Shown: positions 1 to 8,682 of the stretch, one piece after another
How positions within the stretch are numbered: the first letter of the stretch is position 1
Layout of the letters: each line of letters starts with the position of its first letter
Assembly: GCF_023208195.1 (NCBI RefSeq)
Contig: NZ_CP060034.1
Coordinates: 744,001 to 808,000, forward strand
Direction of reading: 5' to 3'
Source of the DNA: Nocardioides sp. InS609-2
GTDB taxonomy: Bacteria; Actinomycetota; Actinomycetes; Propionibacteriales; Nocardioidaceae
DNA length: 64,000 bases
Notes under the pieces: model-generated
What the model saw: the letters and a program-made list of their open reading frames with translations, nothing else
Told to the model about the DNA's origin: nothing
Database searches by the model: none
Position numbers and translations under genes: made by a program

Positions 1-482
1 CCGTCGATGGCGCTGCCCTTGGTGGTGATCACGGTCTGCCGGACGTCGTAGTAGCCGGCGGAGAAGTCGACGGCGTTCCTGCGCTTCTCGGTGATCGAGA
101 CCTGGTTGAGATCGAAGTCGAACTTCTTCTCCCCCGGGCTCACCACCGCGTTGAACGGCGCGGTCACCCACTCGACCTGCTCGGCGGTGAAGCCGAGCTG
201 CTCGGCGACCGCGAACCCGACCGCCGACTCGTAGCCCTGGCCGTTGGACGGGTCGTTGTCGACGAACCACGGGCCGTAGGCCGGGTCGTCGGTGGCGATG
301 GTGAGCACGCCGTCGGCGTACGTCTCAAGCTGGTCTGCGGTGCAGTCGGGCGCAGCTGGCTCCGATGAAGAGGCGTCGGTCGCAGTGGGCTCCTCGTCGA
401 CCGGCGCACCGCACGCGGTGAGGAGGACGATCGAGGCGGCGAGACCGGCGAGGCCGGCAGTCAGTGGCTTGGTCGTAGGCAT
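1..482 (-). CDS. Solute-binding lipoprotein of an ABC transporter (family 3), N-terminal part
   Basis: Partial gene that runs off the left edge; about 160 residues are visible. The start is an ATG at 482. The first 25 residues form a lipoprotein signal with a hydrophobic stretch and lipobox LTAC, so the mature protein should be lipid-anchored outside the membrane. The following residues (GVLTIATDDPAYGPW, later GYESAVGFAVAEQLG and DLNQVSITEKR) match the N-terminal lobe of family 3 (amino-acid type) periplasmic binding proteins. The ligand cannot be told from this fragment. Permease and ATPase genes would be expected further left, outside the window. The start is supported by a TAGGAT hexamer 6 bases upstream. 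Confidence 0.85.
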   Translation of the reverse strand, partial: MPTTKPLTAGLAGLAASIVLLTACGAPVDEEPTATDASSSEPAAPDCTADQLETYADGVLTIATDDPAYGPWFVDNDPSNGQGYESAVGFAVAEQLGFTAEQVEWVTAPFNAVVSPGEKKFDFDLNQVSITEKRRNAVDFSAGYYDVRQTVITTKGSAID

Positions 483-488
483 GGCCGA

Positions 489-494
489 ATCCTA
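489..494 (-). promoter_or_regulatory. -10 element of a leaderless promoter for the lipoprotein gene
   Basis: On the minus strand TAGGAT ends 6 bases before the ATG at 482. This is the TAnnnT spacing expected when transcription starts on the start codon. Confidence 0.55.
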
Positions 495-514
495 GAACCG
501 CGTACGGCGTCCGG

Positions 515-1126
515 TCAGCGCGTCTCGACCGCCAGTCGTCCGGCGAGTGCGGCGAACGTCACGGCAAAGACCTTGCGGATCCGGTCCACCAGCCGCGGCC
601 GGCTCAGCACCTTGTCACGCAGGGCGGCGGCCGCGAGCCCGTAGCCGGCGAAAACCACGAACGTCATGGCCATGAAGACGCTGCTGAGGACGAGCATCTT
701 CACCAGGCTGCCGGGCTGCCCCGCGGGCACGAACTGTGGCAGGAACGCGAAGAAGAAGATCGTCAGCTTGGGGTTGAGGAGGTTCAGCGTGATGCCGGAC
801 CAGACAACGCTCCGCCACGACGCAGGGCCAGCGTCCTCGTCGACGCCGAGGGCGCCCTGGTCGCGCCATGTCGTCCAGGCCATGTACAGCAGGTAGGCCA
901 CGCCGGCGTACTTGATGACCTGGAACGCCACTCCGCTCGCATGCAGTACGGCGGCCAGGCCGGTGACGGCGGCGACCATGTGCGGCACGGTGCCGAGCGT
1001 GCAGGCGAACGCAGCGAGCACGCTCGCCTTGGCTCCGCGGGTCAGGCCGGCGGCCAGGGTGAAGAGCGCGCCCGTGCCGGGCGTCGCGACGATGACCAGC
1101 GAGGTCAGCAGGAACGTCAGGACCAT
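515..1126 (-). CDS. LysE/RhtB family amino-acid exporter
   Basis: 203-residue integral membrane protein with about six hydrophobic segments. The N-terminus (LLTSLVIVATPGTGALFTLAAGLTRG) carries the P-G-P/T-G signature region of LysE/RhtB translocators. The family exports amino acids such as lysine, threonine or homoserine lactone by proton antiport; the substrate here is unknown. The length is normal for the family. It follows hisF by 25 bases on the same strand but has its own probable leaderless promoter, so it may not depend on the histidine operon. Confidence 0.88.
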   Translation of the reverse strand: MVLTFLLTSLVIVATPGTGALFTLAAGLTRGAKASVLAAFACTLGTVPHMVAAVTGLAAVLHASGVAFQVIKYAGVAYLLYMAWTTWRDQGALGVDEDAGPASWRSVVWSGITLNLLNPKLTIFFFAFLPQFVPAGQPGSLVKMLVLSSVFMAMTFVVFAGYGLAAAALRDKVLSRPRLVDRIRKVFAVTFAALAGRLAVETR

Positions 1127-1132
1127 GGCGCC

Positions 1133-1138
1133 ACGCTA
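1133..1138 (-). promoter_or_regulatory. -10 element of a leaderless promoter for the LysE gene
   Basis: TAGCGT on the minus strand ends 6 bases before the ATG at 1126, in the short gap after hisF. Confidence 0.5.
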
Positions 1139-1151
1139 GACCGGATCCGCG

Positions 1152-1906
<755 letters not shown>

Positions 1907-1910
<4 letters not shown>

Positions 1911-2647
1911 GTCGCCCGCCCGGGCAGGGTCAGCGCGAGGGCGTCCTCGAGGGTGAAACGCCCCTCGTAGAGGGCGGTCCCGACGATCGCCCCCTCGACC
2001 CCGTCGGTCACGAGACCTTGCAGGGCCTCGATGTCGGCCAGCTCGGTGATGCCACCCGAGGCGACGACCGGCCGGTCGGTCGCGGCACACACGTCGCGCA
2101 ACAGCTGCAGGTTTGGGCCCTGGAGCATGCCGTCCTTGTTGACGTCAGTGACGACGTAGCGCACGCAGCCCTCGGAGTCGAGCCGCGTCAGCACGTCGTA
2201 CAGGTCACCGCCGTCGCGGGTCCAGCCACGCGCGGCGAGGGTGCGGCCACGCACGTCGAGGCCGACAGCGACTCGGTCGCCGTACGACGCGATGGCCGAC
2301 GCGCACCACTGGGGCGACTCCAGTGCGGCGGTGCCGATGTTGACGCGGCGGCAGCCGGTGGCCATCGCGGCCTCCAGCGACTCGTCGTCGCGGATGCCAC
2401 CGCTCATCTCGACGTCGATGTCGAGCGCGCCGACGATCCTGGCCTGCAGCTCCCGGTTGTGGCCGCGGCCGAACGCCGCGTCGAGGTCGACGAGGTGGAT
2501 CCACTCGGCGCCGGCCGCCTGCCAGCGCAACGCGGCCTCGACGGGGTCACCGAAGCGCTTCTCCGAGCCCGCGACACCCTGCACGAGCTGGACGGCCTGG
2601 CCGTCGGCGATGTCGACGGCGGGCAGCAGCTGGAGGTGGTCGGTCAT
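1907..2647 (-). CDS. hisA: Phosphoribosyl isomerase HisA, possibly bifunctional PriA
   Basis: 246-residue barrel that isomerises ProFAR to PRFAR. D12 (AVDIADG) and D131 (VGLDVRGR) are the expected acid and base. In many actinobacteria this enzyme (PriA) also does the TrpF step of tryptophan synthesis because no trpF is present. Sequence alone cannot prove that here and no trpF lies in the window. The start ATG at 2647 is supported by homology (LQLLPAVDI) and by a TAGGAT hexamer 7 bases upstream. This suggests hisA-hisF can be transcribed separately from hisDCBH. Confidence 0.95.
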
Positions 2648-2654
2648 GGGGTCG

Positions 2655-2660
2655 ATCCTA
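2655..2660 (-). promoter_or_regulatory. -10 element of a leaderless promoter for hisA-hisF
   Basis: TAGGAT on the minus strand ends 7 bases before the hisA ATG at 2647. Confidence 0.55.
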
Positions 2661-2717
2661 GGAGTCGGGCGATCAGCCAGGTGGACGGCGGTGTGGACGC
2701 GAGACGCGCCCCCGCCG

Positions 2718-3346
2718 TCAGCGCCAGGTGGGCGCAACCTCGCGCGCGTAACGGCGGCCGAACACCCGCGCCATCACCGTCACCACCGGCCCCGGGATGG
2801 TCGCCCGCAACGAGGTCAGCTCGCGCTCGCCCGCCCCGTCCTGCATCCAGGCCAGGGCGCTCCCGGCGTCCGCCAGCGCGGCCGGCCGGAGCTTCTTCGA
2901 CACGGCCTTCCACTCTGGATCGTCCTCGAACTGCGCGACGAGCGGCTCGACGTCGCTCTCCTCGTGCTCGAGGTGGTCGTTGATGACCACACTCGACCGC
3001 GACACGGTGTCGGCCGCCGCCCGGGCGCGCGAAGCGGTCGGCTCGGCAACGACACCGTCGATCGCCCGACCAGCCTCGGCGAGCGCGTTCTTCATGGCGG
3101 CATGCTCCCCCTCCATGGCTCCCATCAGCTCGGCATCCAGCCCCCGGGAGAGCAGGAACGGCCACACCAGCTGGTCCTCGGCCTCGTGGTGGTGGGTCAG
3201 CTCCCGGACCAAGTTCTGCCAGGCCTGCTGCAGCTGCCGGTTCGTGCCCCGTCACCAGCGCGCAGCGCGCGCAGGGCGTGCTCGGTACGCGCCACGTCGC
3301 GGCGTACAGCAGCGTGGATGATCTGGTTCATGCTCATCGTCGCCAT
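2718..3346 (-). pseudogene. Hemerythrin HHE-domain protein with an apparent frameshift
   Basis: The protein is an HHE cation-binding four-helix protein of the kind that binds a di-iron centre. Residues such as THHHEAEDQL, GEHAAMK and NDHLEHEE provide the His/Glu ligands. The start ATG at 3346 (MATMSMNQIIHAAVRRDV) is in a different frame from the main body, which is open from about 3255 down to the stop at 2718. Adding one G to the GGGG run (CCCC at 3247-3250 on the plus strand) joins the two parts into AGDGGTNRQLQQAWQNLVREL with normal hemerythrin length near 209 residues. The lesion is therefore one base in a homopolymer: either a real frameshift or a sequencing error. A TATCTT hexamer 6 bases upstream of 3346 supports that start. 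Confidence 0.8.
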
Positions 3347-3352
3347 GCAGGG

Positions 3353-3358
3353 AAGATA
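3353..3358 (-). promoter_or_regulatory. -10 element of a leaderless promoter for the hemerythrin gene
   Basis: TATCTT on the minus strand ends 6 bases before the ATG at 3346. Confidence 0.45.
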
Positions 3359-3412
3359 GTCATCCGCGCGCGGCGACGCGACCCGATATCGGGGCAGGTG
3401 CGTGAGGACGAG

Positions 3413-3748
3413 TCAGCGTTTGCGTGGGAACATCAGGGTGTAGAAGACCGGGGCACCCAAGATGGTCACCATCGCGGCGAGTACCTGCAGGCGCAGGTCC
3501 GACCAGATGAACCAGATCATCAGGTTCAGCACCACCAGCCCGGTCACGAACATCGTCACTTGTTGACGACGCTGGCGCGCCAGGACGCCCATCTGCCGGC
3601 TGTGGCTGCGGTCGGGAGCCCAGCCGGTCAGCCGCCGCTTGCGCTGGGCGCTTCGGCCGCGACGCTCCTCCTCGGCAGCGCGGGCCGCCGACCTGATGGC
3701 CGACTCTCGCTCGCGCTCCACCCGGCGGCGCGCGCGTTCCTTGCTCAT
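3413..3748 (-). CDS. Small two-helix membrane protein of the his cluster
   Basis: 111 residues. The first 60 are very rich in Arg/Glu and probably cytoplasmic. Two hydrophobic segments follow (about residues 64-82 and 87-105), ending in a short basic tail. No known catalytic motif. The ATG overlaps the hisH stop by 4 bases (ATGA), so it belongs to the same transcript as hisDCBH. Small membrane proteins next to hisH occur in related actinobacteria, but their function is unknown; the position suggests co-expression, not a role in histidine synthesis. Confidence 0.8.
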   Translation of the reverse strand: MSKERARRRVERERESAIRSAARAAEEERRGRSAQRKRRLTGWAPDRSHSRQMGVLARQRRQQVTMFVTGLVVLNLMIWFIWSDLRLQVLAAMVTILGAPVFYTLMFPRKR

Positions 3749-4389
3749 CGAAGGCTCAGCACCCAGTTGCGCAGCAGTGCGGCACCCGCGTCGCCGGACT
3801 TCTCGGGGTGGAACTGGGTGGCCGTGAGCGGGCCGTTCTCGACCGCCGCGACGAACCGGTCACCGCCGTGCTCGGCCCACGTGACCAGTGGCGCGCGGGT
3901 GCGGTCGTTGGTCACGAGCGTCCAGTCGCGGACGCCGTACGAGTGGACGAAGTAGAACCGCTCCCCCTCGACGCCCGCGAAGACCGACGTGCCATCGGGG
4001 ACCTCGACTGTGTTCCACCCCATGTGGGGTACGACGGGCGCCCGGAGCCGCTCGACCGTGCCCGGCCACTCGCCGCAGCCCTCGCTGGTCACGCCGTGCT
4101 CGACGCCGGTCTCGAAGAGCACCTGCATGCCCACGCAGATGCCGAGCACCGGGCGACCACCGGCGAGCCGACGGCCGATGACCTCGTGCCCGCGCACGGC
4201 TCGGAGTCCGTCCATGCAGGCGGCGAAGGCACCGACACCGGGTACGACGAGGCCGTCGGCGTCCTGCGCGGCCGCTCGGTCGGCGGTCAGGGTGACGTCG
4301 GCGCCCGCACGCTCGAGCGCGCGCACGACCGAACGCACGTTGCCCGACCCGTAGTCGAGGACGACCACGCTGGGCTTCTGGTCGGCCAC
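3745..4389 (-). CDS. hisH: Imidazole glycerol phosphate synthase, glutaminase subunit HisH
   Basis: 214-residue class I glutamine amidotransferase that supplies ammonia to HisF. The catalytic triad is visible: nucleophile C85 in GICVGMQ, and H194 and E196 in FHPEKS. The N-terminal [12 protein letters not shown] and the oxyanion-side PGVGAF are conserved. The gene starts 2 bases after hisB ends and overlaps the membrane protein gene. Its partner hisF lies about 1.8 kb downstream, separated by the membrane protein, hemerythrin and hisA. Confidence 0.96.
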   Translation of the reverse strand: MADQKPSVVVLDYGSGNVRSVVRALERAGADVTLTADRAAAQDADGLVVPGVGAFAACMDGLRAVRGHEVIGRRLAGGRPVLGICVGMQVLFETGVEHGVTSEGCGEWPGTVERLRAPVVPHMGWNTVEVPDGTSVFAGVEGERFYFVHSYGVRDWTLVTNDRTRAPLVTWAEHGGDRFVAAVENGPLTATQFHPEKSGDAGAALLRNWVLSLR

Positions 4390-4391
4390 GG

Positions 4392-5012
4392 TCAGAGCGT
4401 GCCCTTGGTCGACGGCACACCGGTCTCGCGCGGGTCGAGCGCGATCGCGTCGCGCAGCGCGCGGGCCACGGCCTTGAACTGCGCCTCCACCACGTGGTGC
4501 GGGTCGCGGCCACCCAGCACTCTCACGTGCAGGGCGAGGTGGGCGTGGAAGGCCAGCGTCTCGAAGACGTGCCGGGTCAGCGACCCCTGGTAGGCCGCGC
4601 CACCGGGCTGGCCGCCGCCACCGATCGCGACGTATTCCTGACCTTCGGGCTCGCCGCTGTGCACGCAGTAGGGCCGACCGGACACGTCGACGACGGCCTG
4701 CACCAGCGCCTCGTCGAGCGGCACGGTGGCGTCGCCGAAGCGGCGGATGCCCTGCTTGTCGCCGAGCGCCTCGCGCAGCGCCTGGCCGAGCACGATGGCG
4801 GTGTCCTCGACGGTGTGGTGGGCGTCGATGTGGGTGTCGCCGTTGCTGTGGACCTCGAGGTCGATCAGTGAGTGCCGCGCGAACGCCGTGAGCATGTGGT
4901 CGTAGAACCCGACCCCGGTCGTGATGTCGCTGCGACCGGCGCCGTCGAGGTCGACGGAGACGTGGACCTTCGACTCCTTGGTCGCGCGGTCCAGCCTGGC
5001 GGTGCGGCTCAT
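4392..5012 (-). CDS. hisB: Imidazoleglycerol-phosphate dehydratase HisB
   Basis: 206-residue monofunctional dehydratase for the sixth step of histidine synthesis. There is no fused phosphatase domain, unlike the enterobacterial HisB. The metal-binding histidine clusters are present: [27 protein letters not shown] and [12 protein letters not shown]. The chosen start is ATG at 5012 ([14 protein letters not shown]), which overlaps the hisC stop by 4 bases (ATGA). Upstream in-frame sequence lies inside hisC. Confidence 0.97.
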   Translation of the reverse strand: MSRTARLDRATKESKVHVSVDLDGAGRSDITTGVGFYDHMLTAFARHSLIDLEVHSNGDTHIDAHHTVEDTAIVLGQALREALGDKQGIRRFGDATVPLDEALVQAVVDVSGRPYCVHSGEPEGQEYVAIGGGGQPGGAAYQGSLTRHVFETLAFHAHLALHVRVLGGRDPHHVVEAQFKAVARALRDAIALDPRETGVPSTKGTL

Positions 5013-6100
5013 GCCTGCTCCTTCATCACGTCGACCAGTGCGTCCTTGAATGCTGTCATCTCCACCGCTGTGCCGATCGAGACACGCAGCCACCCGTCGG
5101 GCCCGGTCTCGCGGATCAGCACGCCGCGGTCGACCAGACCCTGCCAGATCGCGTGCCGATCGGCGAAGGTGCCGAAGAGCGCGAAGTTGGCGTCGGACTC
5201 GGCCACCTCCAGTCCCTGGGCGCGCAGCCACGTCACGGTCTCGTCGCGCTCGGCGCGCAGGTCGGCGACCCGAGCCAGCAGCGCCGGGGCGTGCTGCAAG
5301 GCTGCGAGCGCGGTCGCCTGGGTGACGGCCGAGAGGTGGTAGGGCAGCCGCACCACGCGGATCGCGTCACAGATCGCCGGGTCCGCGGCCAGGTAGCCCA
5401 GCCGGGCACCGGCCAGCGCGAACGCCTTGCTCATGGTGCGCGAGACGACCAGGTTGCGATGCTCGGACAGCAGGTCGAGCGCGCTCGGCACACCCGGGCG
5501 CCGGAACTCGCCGTACGCCTCGTCGACCACCACGATCCCGTCGCCTGCTGCCTCGCACAGCTTCGACACCGAGGCGGGCGGCAACGCGGTGCCCGTCGGG
5601 TTGTTTGGCGACGGCAGGAGTACGACGGCCGGCCGGCGTTCGAGGATCAGCTCGCGGGCCGCCCCGATGTCGAGCGAGAAGTCGGTCTCGCGGTGGCCGA
5701 CGACCCACTCGGTCATGGCGTCGCGGGCGTACTCCGGATACATCGAGTAGGTCGGCGCGAAGCTCAGCGCGCACCTGCCCGGCCCACCGAAAGCCTGCAG
5801 CAGCTGCAGCATGACCTCGTTCGAGCCGTTGGCCGCCCACACCTGCTCGGGCGTCACCGGCTGGGTGGTGTCGCTCGACAGGTACGTCGCGAGCGCCGCA
5901 CGCAGCTCGCCGAACTCGCGGTCGGGGTAGCGGTTGAGGCTGGTCGCGGCGTCGGCCACCGCCTCGGCGATGTCGGCCACGCACTCGGCCGACGGCGGGT
6001 AGGGGTTCTCGTTGACGTTGAGCTGCACGGGCACGTCGAGCTGGGGAGCGCCGTACGGCTCGATGCCGCGCAGCTCCTCGCGCAGCGGCGGGAAGGTCAT
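5009..6100 (-). CDS. hisC: Histidinol-phosphate aminotransferase HisC
   Basis: 363-residue PLP-dependent fold type I aminotransferase that converts imidazole acetol phosphate and glutamate to histidinol phosphate. Visible motifs are [10 protein letters not shown] at the N-terminus, [16 protein letters not shown] (PLP-contacting Asp), and [17 protein letters not shown] with the PLP lysine. The start is ATG at 6100, overlapping the hisD stop as ATGA. The length is normal. Confidence 0.96.
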   Translation of the reverse strand: MTFPPLREELRGIEPYGAPQLDVPVQLNVNENPYPPSAECVADIAEAVADAATSLNRYPDREFGELRAALATYLSSDTTQPVTPEQVWAANGSNEVMLQLLQAFGGPGRCALSFAPTYSMYPEYARDAMTEWVVGHRETDFSLDIGAARELILERRPAVVLLPSPNNPTGTALPPASVSKLCEAAGDGIVVVDEAYGEFRRPGVPSALDLLSEHRNLVVSRTMSKAFALAGARLGYLAADPAICDAIRVVRLPYHLSAVTQATALAALQHAPALLARVADLRAERDETVTWLRAQGLEVAESDANFALFGTFADRHAIWQGLVDRGVLIRETGPDGWLRVSIGTAVEMTAFKDALVDVMKEQA

Positions 6101-7413
6101 CGTGACGGCTCCGCGAATCGCACCGCCACGGCGGCGCCGTGACCGGGCAGGTCCTCCGCCTCGGCCAGGGTGACGACGTGGTCGGCCACCTCGGCCAATG
6201 CATCGCGGGAATAGTCGATGACGTGCACGGCCTTGAGGAACGACCGCACCGACAGCCCGCTGGAGTGGCACGCGCAGCCGGCGGTCGGCAGCACGTGGTT
6301 GGACCCGGCGCAGTAGTCACCGAGCGAGACGGGCGCGAACGCACCGACGAAGATCGCGCCGGCGTTGCGCACCCGCCCCGCGAGAGCCGACGCGTCGGCC
6401 GTGTGGATCTCGAGGTGCTCGGCGGCGTAGGCGTTGACGACGTCGAGGCCCTGTTCCATGTCGTCGACGAGCACGATGCCCGACTGCTGCCCGCCGATCG
6501 CGATCTGGATGCGCGCGGTGTGCCGGGTCGCGAAGACCTGCTTGTCGAGCTCGGCCTCGACCTCGTCGGCGAGCCGCTCGGAGTCGGTGACGAGCACCGC
6601 CGCGGCCAGCGGGTCGTGCTCGGCCTGGCTGACCAGGTCGGCCGCGACGTACGAGGCATCGGCGGTGTCGTCGGCCAGGATCGCGATCTCGGTCGGACCG
6701 GCTTCGGAGTCGATGCCGACCACGCCCTTGAGCAGCCGCTTGGCGGCGACCACGTGGATGCTGCCGGGGCCGGTGACCAGGTCGACGCGGTGGCAGTCGC
6801 CCGCGCCGTACGCGAACATCGCGATCGCCTGGGCGCCCCCGACGGCGTAGACCTCGTCGACGCCCAGCAGCTCGCACGCCGCCAGGATGGTCGGCTCGGG
6901 CAGGCCGCCGTTGTTCTTCTGGGGCGGGCTCGACAGGGCGAGCGAGCCGACACCCGCGACCTGGGCGGGTACGACGTTCATCAGCACGCTGGAGACCAGC
7001 GGCGCCAGGCCGCCCGGCACGTAGAGACCGACCCGGTCGACCGGCACCAGCCGGTGGGTCACGGTGGCGCCGTCGGCCACCTGGGTGACGACGTCGCGCT
7101 CGAGCTCGGCCTCGCACGTCAGCCGCAGCCGGCGGATCGACTCGTCGAGCGCCGCCCGGATGGCGGGGTCGAGGTCGGCCAGCGCCTGGGTGAGCGCAGA
7201 CCTCGGGACCCGGATGTCGTGCTGCACGATGTTGTCGAAGCGCTCGGTGAACTCCACGATCGCGTCGACCCCACGGGCCCGCACCGCGTCGCACACCGGC
7301 TGCACAAGATGGGTCGCGGCCTCGACGTCGAAGTCGGCCCGCGGCACGGCGGAGCGGTAGTCGACGGGGCCGCCCTGGCTGGCGGCTCCCCGGAGGTCGA
7401 TGCGGCGAATCAT
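6097..7413 (-). CDS. hisD: Histidinol dehydrogenase HisD
   Basis: 438-residue zinc enzyme that oxidises histidinol to histidine in two NAD-dependent steps. The conserved blocks are [31 protein letters not shown], and the C-terminal NHVLPTAG with [11 protein letters not shown]. It is the first gene of the cluster hisD-hisC-hisB-hisH. The start ATG at 7413 is fixed by a TAGAAT hexamer 6 bases upstream, which suggests a leaderless operon message. It is divergent from the LON-domain gene, with 100 bases between the two starts. Confidence 0.97.
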   Translation of the reverse strand: MIRRIDLRGAASQGGPVDYRSAVPRADFDVEAATHLVQPVCDAVRARGVDAIVEFTERFDNIVQHDIRVPRSALTQALADLDPAIRAALDESIRRLRLTCEAELERDVVTQVADGATVTHRLVPVDRVGLYVPGGLAPLVSSVLMNVVPAQVAGVGSLALSSPPQKNNGGLPEPTILAACELLGVDEVYAVGGAQAIAMFAYGAGDCHRVDLVTGPGSIHVVAAKRLLKGVVGIDSEAGPTEIAILADDTADASYVAADLVSQAEHDPLAAAVLVTDSERLADEVEAELDKQVFATRHTARIQIAIGGQQSGIVLVDDMEQGLDVVNAYAAEHLEIHTADASALAGRVRNAGAIFVGAFAPVSLGDYCAGSNHVLPTAGCACHSSGLSVRSFLKAVHVIDYSRDALAEVADHVVTLAEAEDLPGHGAAVAVRFAEPSR

Positions 7414-7419
7414 GAGCTG

Positions 7420-7425
7420 ATTCTA
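7420..7425 (-). promoter_or_regulatory. -10 element of the his operon promoter (leaderless)
   Basis: TAGAAT on the minus strand, 6 bases before the hisD ATG. It is close to the TATAAT consensus. No attenuator or leader peptide can exist upstream if transcription starts at the ATG. Confidence 0.6.
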
Positions 7426-7501
7426 GGCGGGTACGACGCGCCGGCCACCGCCGCCGTCCGCCGGTCGGGCGAGGCGGCACGTGACAGGTCCGGCGCGGGG
7501 C

Positions 7502-7507
7502 TAGTGT
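7502..7507 (+). promoter_or_regulatory. -10 element of a leaderless promoter for the LON-domain gene
   Basis: TAGTGT ends 6 bases before the GTG at 7514. Confidence 0.55.
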
Positions 7508-7513
7508 CGTCAC

Positions 7514-8188
7514 GTGAGCGACCCACAGCCCACCTTGCCGATGTTCCCGCTGAACACCGTGATCTTTCCGGGCGTGCAGGTGCCTCTCCACGTCTTCGAG
7601 GACCGCTACCGGGCCCTGGTCCACCACCTGCTTCGCGAGCCCGATCCCGAGCAGCGCGTCTTCGGGTCGGTCGCCATCCGTGATGGCTACGAGGTCGGCG
7701 ACCACGGCGCCCAGTCGCTCTACCGGGTCGGCTGCCGGCTCCAGCTCGGCGAGGTCGAGTCGCGCCCTGATGGCAGCTTCGACATCGTCGCGGTCGGGCG
7801 TGACCGGATCCGCCTCGACGAACTCGAGACCAGCGGCGAGTTCCCCGCCGGACACGTGAGCGACTTCCCCGAGCCCGAGGCGCCTGTCGACAGCGAGATC
7901 GTCGACCGGGCCCGCGCCGTCTTCACCGCCTACCGGGCCAGGGTGAGCGAGTTCCGGGGCGACCCGTTCGCCGGCCGGCTCCCCCGCGACCCGCTGTACC
8001 TCTCCTGGACCCTCGCCGCCCTCGCACCACTGCCGATGGCGGAGCGGCAGAGCCTGCTCGAGGCGGAGGACCCCGCCGAGCGGCTGGTCCTGGTCACCGA
8101 CCTGCTGCGCGCCGAGCTGCGTGCGATGAACGCGATCCCGTCGCTACCCGCGACCGAGGTCGCCAGGAACCGATGGTCCCCCAACTGA
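7514..8188 (+). CDS. LON substrate-binding domain protein
   Basis: 224 residues that match the N-terminal substrate-binding (PUA-like) domain of Lon protease, standing alone. Landmarks are LPMFPLNTVIFPG at the start, LHVFEDRYRALV, and a helical C-terminal half with LSWTLAALAPLPMAERQSLLEAEDPAERL. There is no AAA ATPase or Ser-Lys protease domain, so this is not a protease by itself. Such stand-alone proteins are common in actinobacteria and their role is not established. The GTG start is supported by the upstream TAGTGT hexamer. Confidence 0.87.
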   Translation: MSDPQPTLPMFPLNTVIFPGVQVPLHVFEDRYRALVHHLLREPDPEQRVFGSVAIRDGYEVGDHGAQSLYRVGCRLQLGEVESRPDGSFDIVAVGRDRIRLDELETSGEFPAGHVSDFPEPEAPVDSEIVDRARAVFTAYRARVSEFRGDPFAGRLPRDPLYLSWTLAALAPLPMAERQSLLEAEDPAERLVLVTDLLRAELRAMNAIPSLPATEVARNRWSPN

Positions 8189-8386
8189 AGGCTCGCGTCT
8201 GAGGGCCCGGAAGCGGCTGGGGGAACCGTGCACGACGCCGAGGGATCGGTATGCCAGCCTGCCAGCGTGGAACAACGACGGGTGATCGCAGCTGACGGCG
8301 TCGAACTTCGGTAACCATCAGTAGTTGACTCGGCTGAGCTCCATTTCACGCCGCACCTCAGGCGCTTCGCAACCCCGCCGCTGCCA

Positions 8387-8527
8387 CTAGCGGCGAGAAC
8401 GCGTCGGGTGGTCGCCCTCGACCTGTCGCGCGCCGTACACGCGCAGGGCGACGAGCAGACCACCGATCACAACGATGGCGACCACCAGGCCGATCATCAG
8501 GACTGCTAACGAGTGCATCGACATCAT
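8387..8527 (-). CDS. 46-residue single-pass membrane protein
   Basis: A short gene found by reading the minus strand. It has start ATG at 8527 (a second ATG follows directly), and a clear ribosome site GGGAGG 7 bases upstream. The protein has one strongly hydrophobic helix (about residues 7-28, LAVLMIGLVVAIVVIGGLLVAL) and a short basic/acidic tail ending in TRSRR. No family is recognised. The strong ribosome site plus a textbook membrane segment argues that it is real. The 198 bases between it and the LON-domain gene hold nothing I can support. Confidence 0.62.
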   Translation of the reverse strand: MMSMHSLAVLMIGLVVAIVVIGGLLVALRVYGARQVEGDHPTRSRR

Positions 8528-8682
8528 GACTGCCTCCCAAGGCTCACCTCGAACCTAGGCGCGGATCGTGGTGCTGGGCCTTACGAGGCGGTGACATCCA
8601 CCAGACAACGGTAACGGCCGACCCCGGCGCGATCACCGAGGTGGTCGCGACCAGGATCGGCCGGTGGAGGTGTCGCTCGTCC

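Noticed and set aside
2644..3255. 203-codon frame beginning inside the hemerythrin gene
   Set aside because: Third reading frame of the broken hemerythrin region; Gly/Arg/Ala-rich and without family features.
5367..6953. 528-codon minus-strand frame across hisC and hisD
   Set aside because: Wrong frame of the same strand; Ser/Arg/Pro-rich and without motifs, while the hisC and hisD frames are complete.
8189..8386. Short plus-strand frame VEQRRVIAADGVELR in the gap after the LON-domain gene
   Set aside because: Only 15 codons, without ribosome site or context; could be a gene relic but cannot be supported.
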